Of a DNA stretch of 64,000 nt, positions 1-8,092 are shown piece after piece. Below the pieces are notes generated by a model. That model saw only the letters and a list, made by a program, of their open reading frames with translations, made no database searches and had not been told where the DNA came from. The translations under genes were made by a program, and so were the position numbers. Each line of letters starts with the position of its first letter. Positions within the stretch are counted from its first letter, which is position 1. The stretch is taken from assembly GCA_013215295.1 (NCBI GenBank), contig JABSOZ010000004.1, forward strand, positions 344,390 to 408,389. The letters are read 5' to 3'. The stretch comes from Colwellia sp. GTDB taxonomy: Bacteria > Pseudomonadota > Gammaproteobacteria > Enterobacterales > Alteromonadaceae.

Positions 1-681
1 ATACTAATGGATATTCGCATGCCTGTTATGAACGGCTTAAAGGCCTGTAAGCTTTTAAGACGAGACACAAAGTTTGCTGCAACCAAAATCATTATTCTCA
101 CCTGTGAAATAATGGAAGAAAGTGCAGGTTTATTATCGGGAGCAGACGACTTTGTGATAAAACCTTTCGATATAAAAACCCTACTCATTCGTATTGAGCG
201 TGGGTTGTTTCAGTCGCCCCCCTTAAATAAAATCGCTCCTGCATATTTAAATGGTCTATTATCAAAAGAGTGCTTTTTTGATATTTGCTTAAATTTTGAA
301 ATTGCTAGAGCAAAACGTTTTCAGCGCCCTTTAAGTTTGTTATTACTGAAGATTTCGCCTAAAGAGGTAGATAAGGAAAGCAAACAAAACCAGGCATTTA
401 TTTTAACTTTATTAAAGCGAAGGGCCTCAGATAAAGTCATTAATTGGGCTAAAAATACCTTTGCGATATTACTAACAGAAACAACTGCAGATGATGCGGC
501 TTTAGTGGCAAAGCACATAGTTTCACGCGTAGACAATAGTCCAGATTTTTTCCGAACGAGTGTGGGTATTGCTAATTTAGAAGATACCTTAACCGACAAC
601 ATAGTCGTAAACGCAGAGTCGTCTTTAAAAGAGTCAGTGCGTACCGGAGACATCACTTTAAACAGAAAGGCTATTCATTAA
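1..681 (+). CDS. Response regulator with receiver and degenerate GGDEF-like domain (5' partial)
   Basis: The frame is open to the left edge, so the start lies outside the window. The visible part begins at the phosphoacceptor region of a receiver domain (ILMDIRMPVMNG, with the likely phosphorylated Asp in MDIRMP). It continues to the conserved Lys of the KPFD motif near residue 55. A linker and a C-terminal half follow that look like a diguanylate cyclase fold (LNFEIARAKRFQRPLSLLLL). At the expected GGDEF position the sequence reads AKNTFAILL, so c-di-GMP synthesis is unlikely and a binding or scaffolding role is more plausible. The stop overlaps the start of the next gene (TAATG), so translation is probably coupled with the barrel protein, and the histidine kinase at 2331 is a plausible partner. 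Confidence 0.75.
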   Translation: MLMDIRMPVMNGLKACKLLRRDTKFAATKIIILTCEIMEESAGLLSGADDFVIKPFDIKTLLIRIERGLFQSPPLNKIAPAYLNGLLSKECFFDICLNFEIARAKRFQRPLSLLLLKISPKEVDKESKQNQAFILTLLKRRASDKVINWAKNTFAILLTETTADDAALVAKHIVSRVDNSPDFFRTSVGIANLEDTLTDNIVVNAESSLKESVRTGDITLNRKAIH

Positions 682-1688
682 TGGAAAAGTACCGGGGATT
701 CGGAAAAAAAACAATGCGTTTATGCGTCACTATAATCATATTGATTTCAGTGCCTAGTTATGGAGATTTTTCGGATAACCTCAGAGTTAGCTTAGATGGC
801 AGTGCTCGTTTGAATAAAAATATTGCGGCAAATAATACCAGCCGTATTTATGCTTTAGGATTAGACACACATAAAGTATTCAGTTCTGCCTATGGTGATG
901 TTGGCTACATGGTAGGTCAGTTATATTTAACTAAACTATCAAACCAAACGCCATTTTCTTCGTTATTTAATTCCCCGGACGATAAACAATTTGTTATTCG
1001 TGAAGCGCATCTAAATTATACTGCCGGCCCTCAATGGCTTCCCAATATTCGCCTCGGGCATTTCACTTTACCTTTTGGGCTTGAAGCAAGCATAGATACC
1101 AATGGACGTTTACTTGACTATTATCATGGCAAAAATTTAGGCACAAAACTCGATTGGGGCTTGGGTTTCAATAAAGTACTGTCTCAAGTTGAATACGAAT
1201 TTAGCTATACGATGGGAGGTAAAAATGAACCTAAAACAGATGATAGCTCCTATGTATTCTCTGGACGCATTGGCTCACTTAGCCACTACGACTTTATTAT
1301 TGGTTTATCCTTTTTAGACGCAAAAATTGATAATATTCAAAGAAAGAGGTTCGCTATTGATTGGCAATATTATTGGCAAACTTGGGGGGTCTTGGGAGAA
1401 ATAGCGTTTGGTAAAGATGATAAATTTCAAAAAGAATGGCAAGAAGAGAAATATAGTCTTCTAGAATTAAATAAAACATCGCTCAACGAACAACTCAAAT
1501 TATATGGACAATATATTTTTACTGATCGTGAAGGTGAAAGTAAAAATCAGCAATTAATCAATATCGGTGTAAGTTATCAACTTGATGCTAAATTAGAATT
1601 AAGTTTCTCTAGCCGTCAGCAGCTCAATACACCTGAGTCAGGTAAGAAACAAAACCTCGTTAGGCTTCAATTAAGGTATAGGTACTAA
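681..1688 (+). CDS. Outer-membrane beta-barrel protein (porin-like), exported
   Basis: The 335-aa protein has an N-terminal signal peptide (hydrophobic core VTIIILISVPSYG). Alternating aromatic beta-strand segments follow, and it ends in a C-terminal aromatic residue (LQLRYRY), as expected for a barrel assembled by the BAM complex. I do not recognise a specific substrate. The start used here overlaps the upstream stop codon. An internal ATG at 714 gives a shorter, more typical signal peptide and cannot be excluded. It sits between a response regulator and an exported protein, with a sensor kinase following. That suggests the four genes form one signalling/uptake unit, which is inference from order only. 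Confidence 0.6.
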   Translation: MEKYRGFGKKTMRLCVTIIILISVPSYGDFSDNLRVSLDGSARLNKNIAANNTSRIYALGLDTHKVFSSAYGDVGYMVGQLYLTKLSNQTPFSSLFNSPDDKQFVIREAHLNYTAGPQWLPNIRLGHFTLPFGLEASIDTNGRLLDYYHGKNLGTKLDWGLGFNKVLSQVEYEFSYTMGGKNEPKTDDSSYVFSGRIGSLSHYDFIIGLSFLDAKIDNIQRKRFAIDWQYYWQTWGVLGEIAFGKDDKFQKEWQEEKYSLLELNKTSLNEQLKLYGQYIFTDREGESKNQQLINIGVSYQLDAKLELSFSSRQQLNTPESGKKQNLVRLQLRYRY

Positions 1689-1689
1689 G

Positions 1690-2289
1690 ATGAAAATAAT
1701 CCTAATATTAACACTTCTGTTATTTTCACTCCAATACGCATACGCTGATGCTTACTGTTCGCTACGCGATCCAGTCGCTCAAATACAACAATTGTATCCA
1801 CAAAAAACAAATCAGCTGTCTATCGTAAAAACAGTCGATAGCAGTACTCGAAAATTAGTAAAACTCGCCCTACCAAGTAACGATCTTCACTTTAGTGAAT
1901 TAGGCCAACACACTTTGTATGTTGCGATGAAAAATACTGAAGCATTGGGTTATGTCCATGTAAGATCAGAGCAAAGTAAATGGGGATTAGTTGAAATAAT
2001 ATGGGCAATAGACAAAGATTTGAAAATAAAAGACTTCACCTTCCAGCGCTGCCGAAGCCCTAAAAAAAAGCTCCTTGATAATAAATATTTTAAAAATGTC
2101 TTTATTGGAAAAAACTATAAAGAACTCAAAACCCTGCTCAGTAGCGACGGAATAACGGCTAATAACATACTGCTCGATAAAGCTAAAGATGCACCTGAAC
2201 TGGCGAGTGTAGTGCTAAGGTGCGCACTAAAAACCCTATTAATCACAGATATATTGTGGGGAGAAGAATTGAAGAAATTTAATCCGTAA
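1690..2289 (+). CDS. Exported protein of unknown function
   Basis: The 199-aa protein has a clear signal peptide (MKIILILTLLLFSLQYAYADA), so it should be periplasmic or outer-membrane associated. The mature part contains three cysteines (Ala-Tyr-Cys-Ser near the N terminus, QRCRSP near 118, LRCALK near 177), which could form disulfides. It starts two bases after the stop of the barrel-protein gene, so the two are almost certainly cotranscribed. I do not recognise the family. A periplasmic partner of the barrel protein or of the downstream sensor kinase is possible, but nothing in the sequence proves it. Confidence 0.55.
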   Translation: MKIILILTLLLFSLQYAYADAYCSLRDPVAQIQQLYPQKTNQLSIVKTVDSSTRKLVKLALPSNDLHFSELGQHTLYVAMKNTEALGYVHVRSEQSKWGLVEIIWAIDKDLKIKDFTFQRCRSPKKKLLDNKYFKNVFIGKNYKELKTLLSSDGITANNILLDKAKDAPELASVVLRCALKTLLITDILWGEELKKFNP

Positions 2290-2330
2290 TGTGTACCTAT
2301 TAGGTTCTCTTTTAAAATGGCTATTAATTA

Positions 2331-4247
2331 ATGAAAATTTCTAATTATAATCAGTTGTTAGCAGTTTCAACGCTTTTATCGGGAATGATTATTTTCGGGA
2401 CGCTTTGGAGCCAGTATCAAAAAGTAGAAAAGATCTCCCGTGCCCATTTTGAATCTCGGCTATTGGTACAAACCATTGAACATCTTTCAACCATGTCGCA
2501 AGTTTGGCTAACCACGCAAGACCTACTTTTCTCAGGTAAACAAACCTATTTAGCTAAGGGTATAAACACCCAATCAAACCAACTCATTCAAACACTGTTA
2601 ACGATTGAAAATGAAAATATAATCACCGCTAGATTAATAGAAAAATTGATCAATACCATCAAAAGCAACAAGAAAATTATAGATTCTTTCTCAAAGTTAT
2701 CGATGCAAGATAACCAAGCCTGGCAAACTACCGTTGCTGAATCTGATACATTAACAACTGATTACGTCGCGACGTTAGAAGCGTTATTATCACGAACATT
2801 ACAAAAAAACAGTTTGTTATATCAAGATTTATTGATTGCTAATAGCCAGTTAAAAAACCTCACTTGGATAACAACCTCTTTATATCTTATCGTTATATTT
2901 TTTATTATTACCTGGTTTAGTAAGTACATTGTTAAACCTATTGAAAACATAACCGCCGTCGCCCAGCAACCTAATAACGAATTACTGGGAGTAGAGTTTA
3001 GGCAAGAAAATGCACCTGCGGAAATTATTGCCTTGTCTTCGGCCATCCAATCTTTTACTCAGCGTATAACCATAGAAAAACAAAAAGCAGAGCAAGAACG
3101 TCTTAATGTCATCAAAATAAATAAACAGATCCAAACCATCATGAATACTATTCCTTGTTCATTGCTACTACTGAATGAGCAAGGAATAATACAAGAGTGC
3201 AATCCGGAAGCAAGTAAGTTGTTTGCAAAGCATGAAAATGAAATTATTAATGAAAATATTGCTGTTTTTGTACCTGCACTTGCTACTTTAGACGGTGAAT
3301 TTGACATAGAAACTGCATTAAAAAACATGGAAGAATCGTTACTTGCACCTAATTTCAAGAAGCCATATATAGAATTTTCAGGGCGAAAAATTTCCATAAC
3401 AGAATCGGTTAGTTATCTATTAACGATCACCGATATTAATGAAAGAAAACATAGCCAAAAAGCACTATCAGCCTTAAATCAACAACTGGTTAATGCTGAA
3501 AAGCTCGCGTCAATTGGACAGTTATCTGCAGGCATCGCCCATGAAATAAACAATCCACTGGGCTATGTTCACAGTAACCTTGACCTATTAAGCGATTATA
3601 TCAAATCTTTAATTTCGTATATAAATGTTGTTAAGACTTATGAATTAGATGGACCCGCTAAAAACCTCTATCAAGAAGAAGATTTAGACTATATTATTAA
3701 TGATATAGAGCCTTTAATAACCTCTTCATTAGAAGGAACCTTAAGAATAACCGAAATAATAAAAGGCTTGGGTAATTATGCTCATACTGACAATAAAGTG
3801 CCTGAGCTGATCTGTATTGATAAACTGATAGAACAAAGTTTGACACTAGTTGCTAACGAGCTGAAATATAAAGTAAACATCGTTAAATCTCTAGATGCCA
3901 ATGTTAGCGTTATGGGTTTCCCACAAAAACTACTGCAAGTATTTATTAATATGTTAGTCAATGCTGCCCATTCTATTGAACATACCGGTCAAATTTCAAT
4001 TCGTTCATCTATTGTTCAAGACGAAATAATTATCAGCTTTGAAGATAATGGCGCTGGAATAAAACCTGAACATTTAAAAAATATTTTTGACCCTTTTTTC
4101 ACCACTAAACCTATCGGTAAAGGTACAGGCTTAGGGCTTCATATCGTGAGAACAATTATTGATGATCATAAAGGGCGTATCGACGTAAGCTCAATTATCG
4201 ATAAAGGCAGTAAATTCAATATTTACCTACCGATCCACAAAAAATAA
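2331..4247 (+). CDS. Membrane sensor histidine kinase (PAS-like, HisKA, HATPase)
   Basis: The 638-aa protein has an N-terminal membrane segment (residues ~8-26), a helical periplasmic sensor region, and a second membrane segment at ~183-200. A PAS-like domain follows at ~270-375 (IMNTIPCSLLLLNEQG). The H-box is SIGQLSAGIAHEINNP with the phosphoaccepting His near 404. The ATPase domain shows the N-box (NMLVNAAHSI), G1 (DNGAGI), F-box (FDPFFTTK) and G2 (GKGTGLGL). All catalytic motifs are intact. It belongs to the class of kinases with a long H-box spacing common in marine Alteromonadales. The upstream receiver protein is a plausible phosphotransfer partner. The signal sensed is unknown. Confidence 0.9.
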   Translation: MKISNYNQLLAVSTLLSGMIIFGTLWSQYQKVEKISRAHFESRLLVQTIEHLSTMSQVWLTTQDLLFSGKQTYLAKGINTQSNQLIQTLLTIENENIITARLIEKLINTIKSNKKIIDSFSKLSMQDNQAWQTTVAESDTLTTDYVATLEALLSRTLQKNSLLYQDLLIANSQLKNLTWITTSLYLIVIFFIITWFSKYIVKPIENITAVAQQPNNELLGVEFRQENAPAEIIALSSAIQSFTQRITIEKQKAEQERLNVIKINKQIQTIMNTIPCSLLLLNEQGIIQECNPEASKLFAKHENEIINENIAVFVPALATLDGEFDIETALKNMEESLLAPNFKKPYIEFSGRKISITESVSYLLTITDINERKHSQKALSALNQQLVNAEKLASIGQLSAGIAHEINNPLGYVHSNLDLLSDYIKSLISYINVVKTYELDGPAKNLYQEEDLDYIINDIEPLITSSLEGTLRITEIIKGLGNYAHTDNKVPELICIDKLIEQSLTLVANELKYKVNIVKSLDANVSVMGFPQKLLQVFINMLVNAAHSIEHTGQISIRSSIVQDEIIISFEDNGAGIKPEHLKNIFDPFFTTKPIGKGTGLGLHIVRTIIDDHKGRIDVSSIIDKGSKFNIYLPIHKK

Positions 4248-4261
4248 TTAAATGAGTTTCT

Positions 4262-5407
4262 TTATTCTATTTTTGTAGCAAGTAACTCAATTATTTTTTC
4301 AGCCACTAATGCTGATGATAAATAGTTCTGTCCGGTGATAACTCGTCCATCTACTTCAACATGCGCTTTATTGCGTGCACTGTATTTGAAAACCCCTGCT
4401 CGTTGCTCAATGGTTTGCTGAATCTTAAAGGGAAATTGCTGAAAGTAAGCGGCCGATTGGTTTTCATAGGCATCGGGATAACCACTGATGCGTTTTCCTG
4501 CAACAAGGTACTTACCATCACGCATTTTTAAGTGCGCAATACCTGCCGTGCCATGACAAACAGAGGAGATAATTCCATGATGCTTTTCATAAATTTCCAT
4601 TGATATTGCTTGGATTTCTTTATTGTCTGCCACGCCATACATAGCACTACTACCACCAATGTAATGTACCGCTTTATAATGCTCAGGTGTGACTTGTTGC
4701 GGCGTTCGAGTATGTTCAAGCGCATACATAAAATCATGATTATATAAATACTGTTTATCAAGCTTATTGGAAGTATTGATGTATGCCAGAGGTATTGCCC
4801 CGCCTTCAGGGCTAACAAAATCAACAGTAAAACCTGCTTGCTTAAAGGTATGGTACGCATTCACGATTTCAGAAAAGCTTGCACCAGCGGATTTGTTTAG
4901 CTCCCCATGAAAATGAGCATTCGAGACAATAAATAGTATACGTTTACCATGGTTTATCGAAGGTTCACTACTGGCGGTTTTACTAATTATTTGCCAATTT
5001 TCATCGAGTTTTTTTAATAAAAACAGATCTGTGTATCGTAACTTCTTTGCCGGGAAAATAATTTCTACTTTCGCAGTGGCAACATTTCCAGCAATATCAA
5101 TATTGATAATTTCGCCTATTCGCCCCGTAAATTCACCGATTTCTCCACTTTCAAACCAAGAGATATATTGTTTAACAGGAACCCGCCATAAAGGCGTGTT
5201 TTTTTTCTCTAGCAGTAAATGGGTATCTTGATGGAAAGCTTTTTCGATTTGTTTGGGACGGTTATAAGAAGTGCCTTGAATATAATTTGTTAATGTCTGA
5301 CGAATTTTCAACTCATTCGTTTGCCCGTATGCCGTCATACTGGTTAAGACACAAGTTACCGTTAATATCGTTATTGAAATAATAGTGCTGATGAAATTAA
5401 TTTTCAT
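4262..5407 (-). CDS. Exported DJ-1/PfpI family protein with N-terminal NTF2/lumazine-binding-like domain
   Basis: The start is placed at the ATG at 5405-5407, because a GGAG motif precedes it directly and a good signal peptide follows (MKINFISTIISITILTV). The first ~130 mature residues resemble the NTF2-like or putative lumazine-binding fold (QTLTNYIQGTSYNRPKQIEK...). The second half is a DJ-1/PfpI domain with the nucleophile elbow SSVCHGTAGI, where the Cys is the likely active residue. Such fusions are found next to AraC regulators, as here (350-aa regulator just upstream on the same strand). Glyoxalase, amidase or protease roles are known in the family. Substrate and location (periplasm) are inferred. 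Confidence 0.75.
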   Translation of the reverse strand: MKINFISTIISITILTVTCVLTSMTAYGQTNELKIRQTLTNYIQGTSYNRPKQIEKAFHQDTHLLLEKKNTPLWRVPVKQYISWFESGEIGEFTGRIGEIINIDIAGNVATAKVEIIFPAKKLRYTDLFLLKKLDENWQIISKTASSEPSINHGKRILFIVSNAHFHGELNKSAGASFSEIVNAYHTFKQAGFTVDFVSPEGGAIPLAYINTSNKLDKQYLYNHDFMYALEHTRTPQQVTPEHYKAVHYIGGSSAMYGVADNKEIQAISMEIYEKHHGIISSVCHGTAGIAHLKMRDGKYLVAGKRISGYPDAYENQSAAYFQQFPFKIQQTIEQRAGVFKYSARNKAHVEVDGRVITGQNYLSSALVAEKIIELLATKIE

Positions 5408-5499
5408 TGGTTCTCCAAAAATCATTATATTTGTTTGGAGTTACTCTAATTATTAAGGAAATTAATTACATCAGCATATTATAAATTCGCACTACGGAA

Positions 5500-6552
5500 T
5501 TATAATTCAGGAGAAATAACTGGCTTATTTTCCTTTCTAAATGCTGCAGGTGTCGCAGTCACTATTTTTTTAAACGTACTATAAAATGTTGATTGCGAAT
5601 TAAAGCCACATTGCTCCGCAATAAGATCCATACTCATTTTTTTTTCATTAACGAGCAGTGATTTTGCTGCTTCGATTCTATATTCATTAATAAATAGTGA
5701 AAATGATTTATGGCAATTGTCATTGAGTAACTGTGATAAGTACGGCGCTGATATACCCAAGATTTTAGCAACCTGCGGCAGGGTAATATTTGCGTTTTTG
5801 TAGAGCTCGTCCTCTTTCATAATACGGGCTAAATTCGCAATTAAACTATTCGCTTCAGCATCAATAATTTTTTTATTTTCATATTTTATATGTTGTCTAT
5901 TCTGATTTTCTCGTGACTTGATAAAGACCAACAACACCAACAAAAATATAAATGAAAACGACAACGCGCCGACAATGTAAGAAGTATAAGAAGCCGTAAA
6001 GTAAGCTAACCATATAACGACATTTCCTACAAACACACTCATCAGCCAAGTGTTGTCATCGGTTAAACTTAATTGTTGGTAGTTCAACTTTTTAACCGCT
6101 GGTAAAAGTACAAAAGCTGACATTATAAGATAGAGTAGCCAAGTGTAATTAATGACTTTATACAAAATCCCACCCCATAATTCAAGATTACTTTGATAGG
6201 GATAAGCAATGCCAACGCTAGCCATTAAAATAACTAGACCTGCAAGGTGCAACGGCCATTTAATCAGCTGCTTTTCTATATTGCCAACTTTGCTTACACA
6301 ATATAAATACAACAAAGGTCCAATCATAAAACAGGCTGACAAGCCAATTTGCAATATTGTTGCAGCAACTTCAGCATTAAAATAATAAAGCACCGATTTT
6401 AAAATGCGAATACTGACCATCAACAGCATCGCCGCTAAAAATTTGTTTGACAGTGTTTTAGGTTTAATCGTAAAAAAATATAGCGAGAGAAAAATACCGT
6501 TCAATGCACCAAACCCACTAAACAACAATAAAATGAGACTGCTAATATCCAT
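5500..6552 (-). CDS. AraC-family transcriptional regulator with multi-pass membrane N-terminus
   Basis: The 350-aa protein has about seven hydrophobic segments in residues ~5-220 and a C-terminal AraC/XylS DNA-binding domain (residues ~240-345). Motifs include LPQVAKILGISAPYLSQLLN for the first HTH and MDLIAEQCGFNSQSTFYSTF for the second, the latter being the family signature. Membrane-anchored AraC regulators are common in Alteromonadales and often control the adjacent gene. The DJ-1/PfpI gene lies directly downstream in the same direction. The signal is unknown. Confidence 0.85.
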   Translation of the reverse strand: MDISSLILLLFSGFGALNGIFLSLYFFTIKPKTLSNKFLAAMLLMVSIRILKSVLYYFNAEVAATILQIGLSACFMIGPLLYLYCVSKVGNIEKQLIKWPLHLAGLVILMASVGIAYPYQSNLELWGGILYKVINYTWLLYLIMSAFVLLPAVKKLNYQQLSLTDDNTWLMSVFVGNVVIWLAYFTASYTSYIVGALSFSFIFLLVLLVFIKSRENQNRQHIKYENKKIIDAEANSLIANLARIMKEDELYKNANITLPQVAKILGISAPYLSQLLNDNCHKSFSLFINEYRIEAAKSLLVNEKKMSMDLIAEQCGFNSQSTFYSTFKKIVTATPAAFRKENKPVISPEL

Positions 6553-6581
6553 GATTATTCACTGAAGTGGAGTTAAATATT

Positions 6582-6617
6582 GTTGGCATAATAATACTAA
6601 TCATCATTAATGCCAAC
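6582..6617. repeat. Inverted repeat upstream of the AraC gene
   Basis: GTTGGCAT and ATGCCAAC form perfect 8-bp arms around a 20-base AT-rich centre. It lies about 30 bases upstream of the AraC start and could be an operator or a repeated intergenic hairpin. Apart from this hairpin and the promoter at 6859-6902, I see no gene in 6553-6929. Confidence 0.45.
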
Positions 6618-6858
6618 GCCTAGTCACAGTGAAACTTATCATTGCCACGAAATAGAATACCTAAAGCCGTTTACATTTTGTTAGCTAATGTTTCAAAGCG
6701 TAATACTCAGGTATTTAAGCCTAATTTATAGACAATCCAGCGTTTTAGCGTTTTAATAAAACTATTCATTCGTTAGTTTATAGCCAACGAGTTATTAATA
6801 GACTCACCAAAACAACAGGGAAATTTATGTTATCTAGAGTTTGAAGTGTAACATTTGC

Positions 6859-6902
6859 TTGCATTGACAATTACTTTCCTTATACTGCTGTTATATACAG
6901 TA
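6859..6902 (+). promoter_or_regulatory. Sigma70 promoter overlapped by a LexA (SOS) box
   Basis: The -35 is TTGCAT (6859-6864) and the -10 is TATACT (6881-6886), with a 16-base spacer. The 20-mer TACTGCTGTTATATACAGTA (6883-6902) overlaps the -10. It fits the gammaproteobacterial LexA operator (CTG-N10-CAG with TA flanks), so LexA bound here should block transcription. It lies 27 bases ahead of the first recombinase gene at 6930. dinB is a classical SOS gene, and the body of dinB is cut from its promoter at the far edge of the island. This may therefore be the displaced dinB promoter. SOS control belonging to the recombinase operon itself is the alternative. Confidence 0.7.
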
Positions 6903-6929
6903 ATAGATGAAGTGAGTGAGTAAGTAGTA

Positions 6930-8081
6930 ATGATAATAATAAAGAGCACTTCTGACTTTAAGATTAAGGGTTATCCAATATCTGATTTCCCTTTATTAAC
7001 TTGGTCTACGAACAATGATATTTTAGGTATTGAAGCAGGGATGCTTTTTAAAGAAGGTCATGAGTTTTTAACTTACGAATGCCTTAAACGAGGCAGAGTT
7101 AAGAGTAAGAAAACATGGGGCACCTACGCAAAGCATCTAGTTAGCTTCTTTACCTTTTGTGAAGACAACGAACAAGACTGGAGTGATATTAAAGATGACG
7201 GCATACACGATATGCTACTCGCCGTTTATCGAGACTCTTGCCAAGAAGATTTTGGGATATCAACCAACTCAACCAATCAGCACTTAAGAACCATCGTCAG
7301 GTTTTACAGACATGCTGTAGGGCGTGGTTGGGTAAACTCACTTCCTTACTCATTAGAGGATGTAAAAGCTAATAAGAATGAGCATAGCTTCCTTGCTCAT
7401 ACAGTAACTGACGGTGGCAAAACACCTAGCGTTGACATCATGCTAAAAACCATGAAAATACCCATCAAGTTTTTACAGGTTGAAGAGATAAAAGAGCTCC
7501 TTAAAGCCATTAAAAATCCAACTCTTAAGCTTATGACTAGGCTTTGCTTGCAAACAGGTATACGCAAGAAAGAGGTGCTGTTATTTCCTCTCGATGCTAT
7601 CCGCAAACCCAGAACTGGTGAGCTTCTGTGTAGAGTAGATATTGACCGTACAAAGGGGGAGCATGAGCGAAGCATAGACATACCGCCTAGATTAATGGAA
7701 GACCTCTGGCGCTATGTAAACACCACTCGATTTCAGCAAGAAGAAGATTCAGGCGTTAAATCTGATTACCTGTTTTTAACCTCGACTGGTGAAGAATGGG
7801 AAGCTGACGGCGACGGGTTTAATAAAGCACTGACGGCTTTGAAATTACCTTTTAAAGTTACCCCACATAAGCTGAGACATACTTATGCAACCCATATGTT
7901 AAAAGGGCTGTTAAAGGCAGAAAGCCTAAAGTTTAGCCCGTTGTTGTACATCCAAAATAGGCTGGGCCACTCTAGCCTCACCACGACAATGAAATACCTG
8001 CATCTAGTGAATGACTTATTAGAGGATGTGAGCATCGAGTGGCAAGACGCTATTAACGAACTTGAAGCTGAAGCAGCATAG
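6930..8081 (+). CDS. Tyrosine recombinase (integrase), first gene of left module
   Basis: The 383-aa site-specific recombinase has an N-terminal SAM-like core-binding domain (residues ~50-140) and a complete catalytic domain. The visible catalytic set is Arg212 (TGIRKKEV), Lys242 (DRTKGEH), His313 and Arg316 (HKLRHTYAT), His347 (LGHSS) and nucleophile Tyr356 (MKYLHL). Its size matches TnpA of Tn554. It opens a five-gene operon, with 8095-region spacing of 11 bases to the next gene. No strong Shine-Dalgarno sequence precedes the ATG. The LexA-box promoter just upstream is the only promoter candidate I see, so expression should rise on DNA damage. Confidence 0.9.
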   Translation: MIIIKSTSDFKIKGYPISDFPLLTWSTNNDILGIEAGMLFKEGHEFLTYECLKRGRVKSKKTWGTYAKHLVSFFTFCEDNEQDWSDIKDDGIHDMLLAVYRDSCQEDFGISTNSTNQHLRTIVRFYRHAVGRGWVNSLPYSLEDVKANKNEHSFLAHTVTDGGKTPSVDIMLKTMKIPIKFLQVEEIKELLKAIKNPTLKLMTRLCLQTGIRKKEVLLFPLDAIRKPRTGELLCRVDIDRTKGEHERSIDIPPRLMEDLWRYVNTTRFQQEEDSGVKSDYLFLTSTGEEWEADGDGFNKALTALKLPFKVTPHKLRHTYATHMLKGLLKAESLKFSPLLYIQNRLGHSSLTTTMKYLHLVNDLLEDVSIEWQDAINELEAEAA

Positions 8082-8092
8082 GGGCAAAGGAT

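Noticed and set aside
6903..6930. Missing dinB codons at the left island edge
   Set aside because: I searched for a pattern encoding the Ile-Ile-His-x-Asp start near the SOS box and in 6553-6930 and found none, so the left edge and the origin of the promoter remain inferred.
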